64,000 bases of DNA, taken from positions 1,674,001-1,738,000 of the forward strand of contig JACKLR010000001.1 in assembly GCA_024235795.1 (NCBI GenBank). The letters are read 5' to 3'. Below are positions 27,476-34,982 of the stretch, piece after piece. Source of the stretch: Burkholderiales bacterium. GTDB lineage: Bacteria > Pseudomonadota > Gammaproteobacteria > Burkholderiales > Nitrosomonadaceae. Within the stretch, counting starts at the first letter, position 1; every line of letters begins with the position of its first letter. The position numbers were made by a program, and so were the translations under genes. The notes under the pieces were generated by a model. That model saw nothing but the letters and a program-made list of their open reading frames with translations, was not told the origin of the DNA and did not search any database.

Positions 27476-28048
27476 TTATTTCTTGTTCTCGCCTAAACGC
27501 TGAGCTTTGAGCAAAACCATTACCGCGCCACCGCCACCATTTTCAGGACCCGCCTGACAAAAGGCGAGCACAATCTGATGCTGTGCCAACCAATTGCCAA
27601 TATTGTTTTTTATTACTGGCGTTCGGTCTTTAGAACTGAGTCCTTTGCCATGTATGATCTGCACACACCGGAAATTTCTTTTTTGAGCACCATTCAGGAA
27701 TGCTTCCATTTGGCGTTTTGCGGCTTCTTGGGTAAATCCATGTAAATCCAAACTATCCTGGATAGGCCAATAACCACGTTTTAAACGACGCAGCGTTTGT
27801 CGTGATACGCCTGGCCGAATAAAAGACCATCCATCACCTGCTTCAATCTCCAAAGTAAATTCACTGGTATCGGTATCGAATTCACAAAATTGCTCGCAGG
27901 TGCTTTTACGCCGCGGCACCGGCTCCGGTTTTAACGGCTTCAAAATCGTTTTATCAGACGCGGTTATAGGCGCAACATCTTGCATGGCCGCACGAAACAA
28001 AGCTTTGTCATCTCTATCAACAAGCGTTGGACTATTCTTTTTCGTCAT
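27476..28048 (-). CDS. Smr-domain protein (SmrA-like)
   Basis: 190 residues. The C-terminal half is a small MutS-related domain with SLDLHGFTQEAAKRQMEAFL and CVQIIHGKGLSS, the DLHG and HGKG motifs of the nuclease. The N-terminal ~90 residues match the extension of the YdaL/SmrA group (ALFRAAMQDVAPI). Members nick or cleave DNA or RNA; in E. coli some act on stalled ribosome mRNA. It follows trxB by 33 bases in the same direction. Confidence 0.87.
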   Translation of the reverse strand: MTKKNSPTLVDRDDKALFRAAMQDVAPITASDKTILKPLKPEPVPRRKSTCEQFCEFDTDTSEFTLEIEAGDGWSFIRPGVSRQTLRRLKRGYWPIQDSLDLHGFTQEAAKRQMEAFLNGAQKRNFRCVQIIHGKGLSSKDRTPVIKNNIGNWLAQHQIVLAFCQAGPENGGGGAVMVLLKAQRLGENKK

Positions 28049-28081
28049 TTTATCGGTCGATTCATATATAGGCTGACAGAA

Positions 28082-29035
28082 TTATTGCGTATGATCGAAG
28101 TATTTTTCGGCGTCCAATGCTGCCATACAGCCACTTGCTGCACTGGTTACTGCCTGTCGATAGATATGATCCTGTACATCTCCTGCCGCAAATACGCCCG
28201 GAATGCTTGTTGCAGTTGCATTACCCTGATTTCCGCTACGTGTAACAATATAACCGTTTTCCATTTCCAACTGGTCGGCAAAAATATCTGTATTAGGTTT
28301 ATGCCCAATGGCGATAAAAACGCCATGCACATCAATTGTTTTGGTGGATTCATCTTGTGTGCTTTTGATATGTATACCGGTTACGCCAGAATCGTCCCCG
28401 ACAACTTCTTCAAGCACATAATTTAATTCCAGTTTGATATTGCCTTTCTCGGCTTTCTCCATCAGTTTATCAATAAGAATCTTTTCCGAACGGAACTGTT
28501 CCCGCCGATGGACCACTGTGACATTTTTAGCAATGTTGGAAAGATAAAGTGCTTCCTCAACAGCAGTATTGCCCCCACCAATAACGGCAACATCCTGCCC
28601 CTTGTAAAAAAATCCGTCGCAAGTAGCACAGGCCGATACACCGCGGCCCATATATGCTTCTTCAGAAGGTATTCCAAGATATTTTGCAGATGCGCCCGTG
28701 GCGATAATCAGCGCATCACATGTGTATGTTCCCTGGTCGCCCGTTAATGTAATCGGTTTTTCCTTGAGTCTGGCAGTATGGATATGATCGAAAATAATTT
28801 CCGTATTAAATCGTTCAGCATGCTTTTGGAAGCGTTCCATAAGCTCCGGACCTTGCACCCCCATGGCGTCGGCTGGCCAGTTATCAACATCTGTAGTGGT
28901 CATCAATTGGCCGCCCTGCTCCAGGCCGGTGATAATGACAGGATTTAAATTTGCACGCGCTGCATAAACAGCAGCAGTATAGCCGGCAGGGCCGGAGCCG
29001 AGAATTAGAAGTGGACAATGTCTTGGTGTCGTCAT
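28082..29035 (-). CDS. trxB: Thioredoxin-disulfide reductase
   Basis: 317 residues, full length. FAD motif ILGSGPAGYTAAVYAARA near residue 10, redox pair CATCDG near residue 138, NADPH-binding VIGGGNTAVEEALYLS, and FAAGDVQDHIYRQAVTSAASGCMAA at the end. It transfers electrons from NADPH to thioredoxin in the cytoplasm, supplying reductases and probably the nearby peroxiredoxin. It probably forms a two-gene unit with smr. Confidence 0.96.
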   Translation of the reverse strand: MTTPRHCPLLILGSGPAGYTAAVYAARANLNPVIITGLEQGGQLMTTTDVDNWPADAMGVQGPELMERFQKHAERFNTEIIFDHIHTARLKEKPITLTGDQGTYTCDALIIATGASAKYLGIPSEEAYMGRGVSACATCDGFFYKGQDVAVIGGGNTAVEEALYLSNIAKNVTVVHRREQFRSEKILIDKLMEKAEKGNIKLELNYVLEEVVGDDSGVTGIHIKSTQDESTKTIDVHGVFIAIGHKPNTDIFADQLEMENGYIVTRSGNQGNATATSIPGVFAAGDVQDHIYRQAVTSAASGCMAALDAEKYFDHTQ

Positions 29036-29308
29036 AATTTAAACCTGTTTCCGTATAAATCTGTAAACTATACTGAGTAATGCTGATGATCTCAAGATTC
29101 AATTTTCGTTTAAGCGTATTCATTAAAAAAGCTTAAAATTGGGTAAAACTCAGCAACAAATAAATGCCCAATGTCACCCAAGCACTTTTAAAAATTGAGA
29201 AATGATGAAATATGTTGATTCAAGGGAATTTGAAGCGGGGTTTCGAAAGAATATATGACTTATGTGAAGTGAAATACTCGCGTAAAATATGAACCTTCTG
29301 GATATAAC

Positions 29309-29384
29309 GCCCTGGTAGCTCAGTGGATAGAGCAACCCCCTCCTAAGGGGTAGGTCGCACGTTCGATTCGTGCTCAGGGCGCCA
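29309..29384 (+). tRNA. tRNA-Arg (anticodon CCT)
   Basis: A complete 76-base cloverleaf with an encoded CCA end. The acceptor stem GCCCTGG pairs with TCAGGGC (one G-T). The anticodon stem ACCCC/GGGGT encloses CTCCTAA, so the anticodon is CCT, reading AGG. The T arm contains GTTCGATTC. The 3' half is repeated at 42892-42937, marking this tRNA as an integration site. Confidence 0.96.
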
Positions 29385-29386
29385 AA
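29341..29386 (+). repeat. Left attachment repeat (tRNA-Arg 3' half)
   Basis: The 46 bases from the anticodon loop through CCA plus two bases recur at 42892-42937 with only two differences (t/c in the T loop, g/a at the discriminator). This is the pattern left by site-specific integration into a tRNA 3' end, where the intact tRNA is kept at one side. Confidence 0.85.
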
Positions 29387-29428
29387 AAATCAATATACTA
29401 AGGGTATATTGTTTGAAATTATCGCTAT

Positions 29429-32400
29429 TTAAGCAACCCACTTCCTGCCATGACTCGCATATTCCAGCATCAGATAAAACACATTGTCACATTTCTCCCG
29501 GAATAGAACACGGTCATAGCTCTCAGGCAGGTTGTTATCCAGCACTTCGGCAACAGCCGAGCGCACTCGCTCCTTCGTCTGGGTATCTTTATACCAGTCC
29601 TGCACCAGCACCCTGGGGTGTTCTTCCTTCAAGCGTTTCAATAATGATTTTGCTGCGAGCTTTACCTTTTGCGTTTCCTCCTGCGTCATCTTGTCTTTCT
29701 TCAACAAGTCGAGAATCTCCAGTTCGTCCTCCGTAAGACCTTCGCGGATGTGACGTTCATCTTCCGCATGCAAGTCTTCAGCATATTGCATCAGTTCTTC
29801 GTAGTAGTTTTCGGTGGAGGAACCGCCGGTGTTATATTGATCAATGATCTGCTGCAGCCGCTGCGCAAAATCGGTGCGCGTTGCGTTCTGTTGCAGCATC
29901 TGTTCGATTTTGTGTTGCAGAAAGGCGCGAAGGTCTGCAATTTCAATGTTCTTGTAGGTCGCCTGCTTGAATTCCTCGCGCAGTTTGTCGAAGTTGATCC
30001 TGCTCAAGTCCCAGTTTTTGCCTTTCTTGACGATCTGGTATTCCGCGTTGTGTTCGCGCACCTTAAACGCCTCGGCGTCGTTCACCACCACGCTCTCATC
30101 CAGCAGTTCGGCGATTTTCCGGCTGATTGCATCGATATCCTTCTGTTCGATCAGGCTGTCTATCACGCCGCGCAGGTACTGGAACACCGCCACCTCGCGT
30201 CCTTTGCCACGCTCTAGCACTTCCGGCTTGCAAGCTTCGTACAGCGACGTGATGGTGTTCTCGTAAACGTTAAAAGACTTGCGCCACTCGTCGTTTGCCA
30301 GCAGAGTATCGGCGAAGTGGTTAAACCTGCCCAGTTTCTCGAACACATCGTTGCCAGCCAGCACCTCGCGCAACGGAATCTCTTTCTCGTGACAGAATGT
30401 CAGGCCCTGTTCAATGGCGTCATCCAGCAATTTGAACAGCTCTACCTTCTCACGCACCGGCGCTTCGTCATCTTCGTTCCGACCCTGTGCATAATCTTTC
30501 AGCGCCAGTTTCATATTGCGGAACACGTTGTAATAATCCACGACCTCGCCATTCCTTTTCTCGACACCGTTGATCTTCCATGATGTCACGCGGTTGGCGC
30601 GCGCAATGGTCTGCATCAGCGTGTGTCCTTTCATTGGCTTGTCGAGGTACAGTGCCGAAACCGTCGGCGCGTCGAAGCCAGTCAGCCACATCGCACAGAC
30701 GAACACGAGTTGCAGCGGATGTTCCGGGTCTTTGAAGTTGTATTCGATATCGTGACTGTGTTCGTCGAGTTTATTGATGCGCGTACGGTGCGGTTTGATA
30801 TCCAGCCCCCGGTCGGCAAATTTCTTCTCTTCGTCCGCTTCTTCACTGATAACCACTGCCATTTCCACTGAACGCATGTATTCCACAACTTGACCCAACC
30901 GCCGCTTTTCAATGTCGTTACCGGTATTGGCGATGATTCCTTTCAGGTTCCTGATTTCCTTCTTCCATAGATTCTGTACCTTATCGCACATTTTCACGGC
31001 AGTGTATTTGTCTACCGTTACCACCATGCCCTTGCCCAGATAGCCGCGCCGGGGAAAGTGGTACACGATGTCCTGCGCGATCTTGTCCAGCCGGTCGTCA
31101 CGGGTGATGACTTCCAGTTCAGTGGCGAATTTCTTTTCCAGCTTGGCCTGTAGCACCTCGTCCAGGTTTTCATCCTCAAGCAGTTCATAAAACTCTTCAC
31201 TCAGGTTATCGTTCTGGTTCTTCACTTCCGGCACGCGCTTTTCGTAAAACAGCGGTACCGTCGCGCCGTCATCCATGGACTGCTGGAAGCTATATTCCGA
31301 CACGTAATCACCAAACCACGCATTGGTCTTGCGCTCGCGCCCTAGCAGCGGCGTACCGGTGAATGCGAGATACTGCGCACGAGGCAAGCCCGCCCGCATA
31401 TTCTCGGCCAGCGATTTATATTGCGTGCGGTGCGCCTCGTCCACGATCACGATGATGTCGTTTCGCTCGGACAGCAGCGGATAAGCTTGTCCCTGCGGCC
31501 AGCGGAATTTCTGGATCAACGTAAATACCAGGCGTTTGTTCTGACCGAGGAACTTGCGCATCTCCTCACCGCTTCCAGGTTGTGCGGTTTCATGTTTCTG
31601 CACTGTTTCGGTATTGAGGAAATTGCGATAAATCTGTCCGTCCAGATCGTCGCGGTCGGTCACCACTACGAACGTGAAATTGCCCGTCTGCTTACGGAAG
31701 ATTTTGCGCGTATAGAAGATCATCGAGAAGCTCTTGCCCGAGCCCTGCGTGTGCCAGAAAACACCCAGCTTGCCCGCCAGTTCGCCGCGCTTGAGGAAAG
31801 TGCCGTAGGCGCGGTTCACGCCGATGAACTGGTGATTCTGCGCGATGATCTTCGAGCTGTCCTTGTAGTAAAGAATGAAATTCTCGACGTAATCGAGCAG
31901 GCGCTGGCGCGGCAGCAGTCCGGCAATCACGCCCTCCAGGCTGGTGCCCTGCTCGCGGATCGCGGCGCGGTCTATTTTCTCCCGCTCGTCATCGGCGCGC
32001 AGCCAGTTGAAGAAATGTTCCCACTGCGCTGTGATGCTGCCCACCCGGGTCTCGATGGCGTTGGACAGCACGCAGAACGCGTTGGTCAGGAATAGTTGCG
32101 GAATCTCCGCCTTATACGTCGTCAGGTTGTCGTCGTAGGCGTTACGCAGTCGGACATTCGAGTTCTTAAGCTCGATGAATACCAGCGGAATGCCATTAAC
32201 GTAGAGCAACACGTCAGGTCTGCGAAAACCGCGCTCGCCCTTGATCCAGAGCTGGGTCACCGCGAGGTAGTGGTTGTTTTCCGGTGCATTGAAATCCATC
32301 ACGTAAACGCGCTCCTGCTGACGTTTCCCCTGCGCATCGTCGAATTCCACCGGAATGCCGTCGCGCAGCAGACCGTAGATTTCCTTGTTCGCCGCGATCA

Positions 32401-32659
32401 GCGTCATGGCTTGCCGCCGGTCGAGCAATTGCTCCAGCGCACTGTCGATCACTGTTTCCGGGATGTCCCTGTTCATGCGGATCGCCGCTTCGCGCACCCG
32501 GTCAGCCAGAATCACCTCGCGCTTGCTGGCACGGTTCGAGCCGTCGTTCAGATCTTCCGCATTTTCCGTATAACAGTCGAGCGCATCGAAACCGTGCAGA
32601 TGCTGAAGTTTCTGCACCAGGGCCTGCTCGATCTGGTCTTCGGAAATATAATTAGGCAT
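29429..32659 (-). CDS. hsdR: Type I restriction endonuclease, R subunit
   Basis: 1076 residues, full length. The N-terminal nuclease domain shows GFRRPDVLLYVNGIPLVFIELK (PD-ExK pattern). The motor has Walker A HTQGSGKS near residue 304, IVDEAHRTQY (DEAH), LAFTGTPL, and CAMWLTGFDAP plus QTIARANR of the second RecA domain, followed by a long helical C-terminus. With HsdM and HsdS it should cut unmethylated DNA after translocation. It appears intact, but its partners are broken. It is the last gene of the operon, separated from fic by the GIY-YIG segment. Confidence 0.95.
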   Translation of the reverse strand: MPNYISEDQIEQALVQKLQHLHGFDALDCYTENAEDLNDGSNRASKREVILADRVREAAIRMNRDIPETVIDSALEQLLDRRQAMTLIAANKEIYGLLRDGIPVEFDDAQGKRQQERVYVMDFNAPENNHYLAVTQLWIKGERGFRRPDVLLYVNGIPLVFIELKNSNVRLRNAYDDNLTTYKAEIPQLFLTNAFCVLSNAIETRVGSITAQWEHFFNWLRADDEREKIDRAAIREQGTSLEGVIAGLLPRQRLLDYVENFILYYKDSSKIIAQNHQFIGVNRAYGTFLKRGELAGKLGVFWHTQGSGKSFSMIFYTRKIFRKQTGNFTFVVVTDRDDLDGQIYRNFLNTETVQKHETAQPGSGEEMRKFLGQNKRLVFTLIQKFRWPQGQAYPLLSERNDIIVIVDEAHRTQYKSLAENMRAGLPRAQYLAFTGTPLLGRERKTNAWFGDYVSEYSFQQSMDDGATVPLFYEKRVPEVKNQNDNLSEEFYELLEDENLDEVLQAKLEKKFATELEVITRDDRLDKIAQDIVYHFPRRGYLGKGMVVTVDKYTAVKMCDKVQNLWKKEIRNLKGIIANTGNDIEKRRLGQVVEYMRSVEMAVVISEEADEEKKFADRGLDIKPHRTRINKLDEHSHDIEYNFKDPEHPLQLVFVCAMWLTGFDAPTVSALYLDKPMKGHTLMQTIARANRVTSWKINGVEKRNGEVVDYYNVFRNMKLALKDYAQGRNEDDEAPVREKVELFKLLDDAIEQGLTFCHEKEIPLREVLAGNDVFEKLGRFNHFADTLLANDEWRKSFNVYENTITSLYEACKPEVLERGKGREVAVFQYLRGVIDSLIEQKDIDAISRKIAELLDESVVVNDAEAFKVREHNAEYQIVKKGKNWDLSRINFDKLREEFKQATYKNIEIADLRAFLQHKIEQMLQQNATRTDFAQRLQQIIDQYNTGGSSTENYYEELMQYAEDLHAEDERHIREGLTEDELEILDLLKKDKMTQEETQKVKLAAKSLLKRLKEEHPRVLVQDWYKDTQTKERVRSAVAEVLDNNLPESYDRVLFREKCDNVFYLMLEYASHGRKWVA

Positions 32660-32763
32660 CCATTCAAACCCTAACGCAGCTCAGGTTATTCAAGTTTAAC
32701 TTACCACTCCCGTTAGTTAAAGGAAATCTATTTTCCTTAACTAATGAACGTTTAAGTAACGAT
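32638..32763. repeat. Copy 1 of a ~126-bp direct repeat at the hsdR start
   Basis: This segment, from the first codons of hsdR through its upstream region to TTTAAGTAACGAT, recurs at 33451-33578 with about a dozen substitutions and a 2-base gap. It contains an imperfect hairpin at 32713-32744 (TTAGTTAAAGGAAA facing TTTCCTTAACTAA) and, past it, a decayed copy of the last codons of fic. Confidence 0.85.
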
Positions 32764-32799
32764 TAGAATTTCAGCGCTTCCCTATCCGTTATTTAGACT

Positions 32800-32823
32800 C
32801 TCTGCACTCCGCTCTGTGCAGAG
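32800..32823. repeat. Perfect 8-bp stem hairpin downstream of the GIY-YIG gene
   Basis: CTCTGCAC and GTGCAGAG enclose an 8-base loop. No T run follows on the strand read by the GIY-YIG gene, so a classical terminator is not supported. It lies inside the segment between the two 126-bp repeats and may be an end structure of that unit. Confidence 0.5.
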
Positions 32824-32847
32824 CCTCAGGAGAAATTTTGCAGCGCT

Positions 32848-32906
32848 CGGATTTCTCATTTTCGTTCGGAATACAACTTTGTCATTTCGACTGCAAGGAG
32901 AAATCT
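32848..32906. repeat. Dispersed palindromic repeat, copy overlapping the GIY-YIG 3' end
   Basis: A degenerate half (GGATTTCTCA ... GTTCGGAATAC) is followed by a good opposite half at 32881-32906, running GTCATTTCGAC to GGAGAAATCT. The second half supplies the last codons (DFSLQSK) of the GIY-YIG gene. The same halves occur at 33369-33434 and five times inside hsdM. Confidence 0.75.
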
Positions 32907-33196
32907 TTTTCCCATTCCAGACTCAAATCCTTCCATTCAGGATTTACAGCAATCACCAATCGATCCTTTTTCTCACGCCGCCATTTTTTGATCTGTTTTT
33001 CCCGTTCAATCGCCGCCAGTACATCGGACGTCATTTCAAAATACACCAGCTTATCCACGTTATACTTTTTGGTAAATCCTTCGACCAGCTTATTTTTGTG
33101 CTCATAGATCCGGCGTTGAAGATGATTGGTGACGCCGACATACATCACCCGGTTGTTCCAATTGGTCAGCAAATAAACATAGTAAGTTTTGCTCAT
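32882..33196 (-). CDS. GIY-YIG nuclease-superfamily protein (UPF0213/COG2827-like)
   Basis: About 104 residues from the ATG at 33196 (a GTG at 33205 is also in frame). It has YYVYLLTN for GIY, NRVMYVGVTNHLQRRIYEHKN with the YIG-equivalent and catalytic Arg, and the conserved Glu in AAIEREKQIKKWRREKK, ending NPEWKDLS. Single-domain GIY-YIG proteins cut DNA, but the role of this group is not settled. It sits between hsdR and fic, inside a segment bounded by 126-bp repeats and flanked by palindromic repeats, one of which forms its own C-terminus. Confidence 0.85.
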   Translation of the reverse strand: MSKTYYVYLLTNWNNRVMYVGVTNHLQRRIYEHKNKLVEGFTKKYNVDKLVYFEMTSDVLAAIEREKQIKKWRREKKDRLVIAVNPEWKDLSLEWEKDFSLQSK

Positions 33197-33270
33197 TGGG
33201 CTCACTTCTCAATTTCAGAACAGCCTATAAACCTATCATTCCTTTCTCACACTATCATGTTCCATACTGC

Positions 33271-33370
33271 CATTCCACTCCTGCGCTGTTCGCAATCATT
33301 CGCTCCTGCGCTGTTATTCTACTCATCACCGTCATCCCACTCTTGTACGATCATTTCGCCCCTGCACTGT
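33271..33370. repeat. Degenerate tandem array of ~22-30-bp units upstream of the GIY-YIG gene
   Basis: Phrases such as CATTCCACTCCTGCGCTGTT, CATTCGCTCCTGCGCTGTTA and CATTTCGCCCCTGCACTGTC follow each other with short joints and run into the palindromic unit at 33369. They look like decayed reiterations of the repeat's own head (GTCATTTCG). A comparable tandem array lies inside hsdM. Confidence 0.6.
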
Positions 33371-33434
33371 CATTCCGAACGTAAGTGAGGAATCTGAGCC
33401 ACAATATAAGATTTCTCCATGCTGTCGAAATGAC
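33369..33434. repeat. Dispersed palindromic repeat, complete unit
   Basis: The left half starts GTCATTCCGAACG and ends GAGGAATCT (33369-33395). After a 13-base spacer the right half starts AGATTTCTCC and ends GTCGAAATGAC (33409-33434). The halves are diverged inverted copies, so the 66-base unit can fold as one long imperfect hairpin. Confidence 0.8.
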
Positions 33435-33450
33435 AGCTGCCCGTAACTGC

Positions 33451-33578
33451 CTTTGGAAATAAAATTAGGCATTCATTCAAACCCTAACGCAGTTCATGTT
33501 ATTCAAGTTTAACTTACCATGCCCGCTAGTTAAAGGAAATCGATTATCCTTAACTAATAAACAGATTTAAGTAACGAT
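33451..33578. repeat. Copy 2 of the ~126-bp direct repeat, at the fic 3' end
   Basis: Matches 32638-32763 at roughly 89 percent by eye count. It contains a dead copy of the first hsdR codons and the true end of fic, including its stop codon, within the hairpin near 33550. The two copies bracket a 687-base segment holding the GIY-YIG gene and its repeats. Confidence 0.85.
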
Positions 33579-34683
33579 CGAAGACATACGTTCGTCCGCG
33601 CAATTGCCCGCTGATTTCTTTTAGCAGGCCAAGCCGCTCAAAATCCCGGATCAGCGCGTTGGCGGTGGGCGTACTGACCGACAAGGCCGCTTCAATAGCG
33701 CTGGCTGAGACGAGCGGTTTGCGGTACAGCACATTCAACAGATTCCGCGCATTCGCGGCGCGCTTGCCCAAATCAAGCACACGATGCTCCATCTCGTTGC
33801 GCAACAATAAAATCTGCCGGAACACATCGCGCCCTTTGTTGGCAGTTTCCGCCAATCCCCGCAGAAAGAAGCGCACCCAGTGGATCAAATCGTTGGCAAC
33901 ACGCACCCGCATCAACGCATCGTAATAGCTAGTCCGGTTGCGTTCGAAAAAATCCGATAAATACAGCGAGGGCTTGGCCAGCAAACCGTGGCTGACCAGA
34001 TACAGTGGAATCATCAGCCGTCCGATACGGCCATTGCCGTCGAGAAAGGGGTGAATCGTTTCAAACTGGTAATGGCTGATTGCCACCCGGATCAAATGCG
34101 GCACCACGATTTGTTCGTTATGCCAGAACGCTTCGAGATCGCTCATCAGGTCGGGAACGCCGTCCGAATGTGGTGGAATAAACACCGCATCGGTCAGACT
34201 GGAACCGCCGATCCAGTTCTGACTGCTGCGAAACTCGCCGGGTTGCTTGTGTTCGCCGCGTACGCCGCGCATCAAGGTTTCATGCGTTTGTTTCAGCAAC
34301 CGGTTCGACAACGGCAGCCGCTTTAATTCAGCGATAGCGCCATTCACCGCATCGATGTAATTGCGTACCTCGCGCCAGTCGTTGCGTTTTTCCGGCTGAA
34401 TCTGATCTTCCGGCATCAATGCCTCGTCGATACCGGTCTGCGTACCCTCAATGCGGCTGGACGTCTGCGCCTCCTTTACCACGTGCATTTCGATAAACAG
34501 ATCGATATCCGGCACAATCAAAGAAAACGCGTTCAATTCCCCGAGCGCCCGGTTGGCTGACTCCAGCAAGGTATTGATGACCGCATCTTCCCATATCCAT
34601 TCATGATTCACCGGCACCGGCTCGAAACTCTTGTACTGATAGCGCTGCCGCCATACACCCGCTTTAAACGTTTCAAACTTCAT
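33550..34683 (-). CDS. Fic family protein (AMPylase type, with N-terminal inhibitory motif)
   Basis: 377 residues. An inhibitory helix motif SSRIEG (S-x3-E-G) lies near residue 76. The core Fic motif is HPFLDGNGRIGR near residue 215, with all catalytic residues, so AMP transfer from ATP is plausible. The C-terminal ~80 residues look like a winged-helix domain (SASAIEAALSVSTPTANALI). Its start overlaps the end of hsdS by 11 bases, placing it within the restriction operon. Fic proteins occur as accessory genes in some type I loci; the target here is unknown. The stop codon lies in the 126-bp repeat. Confidence 0.9.
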   Translation of the reverse strand: MKFETFKAGVWRQRYQYKSFEPVPVNHEWIWEDAVINTLLESANRALGELNAFSLIVPDIDLFIEMHVVKEAQTSSRIEGTQTGIDEALMPEDQIQPEKRNDWREVRNYIDAVNGAIAELKRLPLSNRLLKQTHETLMRGVRGEHKQPGEFRSSQNWIGGSSLTDAVFIPPHSDGVPDLMSDLEAFWHNEQIVVPHLIRVAISHYQFETIHPFLDGNGRIGRLMIPLYLVSHGLLAKPSLYLSDFFERNRTSYYDALMRVRVANDLIHWVRFFLRGLAETANKGRDVFRQILLLRNEMEHRVLDLGKRAANARNLLNVLYRKPLVSASAIEAALSVSTPTANALIRDFERLGLLKEISGQLRGRTYVFDRYLNLFIS

Positions 34684-34982
34684 CGCTCATTTCCTCCATA
34701 CTGGGCGGAAACCGGATGTCGAGGTTTTCGACGGAGAGTTTGCCGGAGATAAGGCGGGGGAGTAGTGCATCACGGCTTGAGATTAATTTTGCAGACGCCC
34801 GCGTTAGCATTCTGATCTGTTTATCTAATGTGGAAGCAATCGCGTCAAATTTTTCCACAAGACTGGATTCTGGCTCAAATACTGGAAACCTTGCCAATTC
34901 ATCTTTACCAACCGAATTAAAGATTGAACCGTTTCCGATAATGTCTTCGCTGGCAAATGCCACTTTGAGTAAATAGTACAAG
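34673..34982 (-). pseudogene. hsdS: hsdS 3' fragment (C-terminal part of the specificity subunit)
   Basis: About 102 codons matching the end of the second target-recognition domain and the distal helix of HsdS: YYLLKVAFASEDIIGNGSIFN, FPVFEPE, then a coiled-coil and ALLPRLISGKLSVE. It is cut from its 5' part by the IS4 element. Joining at the 7-bp duplication gives a continuous frame (YLYYLLKV). It overlaps fic by 11 bases. Confidence 0.9.

Noticed and set aside
32800..32823. Terminator for the GIY-YIG gene
   Set aside because: The hairpin is perfect but lacks a T run on the relevant strand; kept as a repeat structure only.
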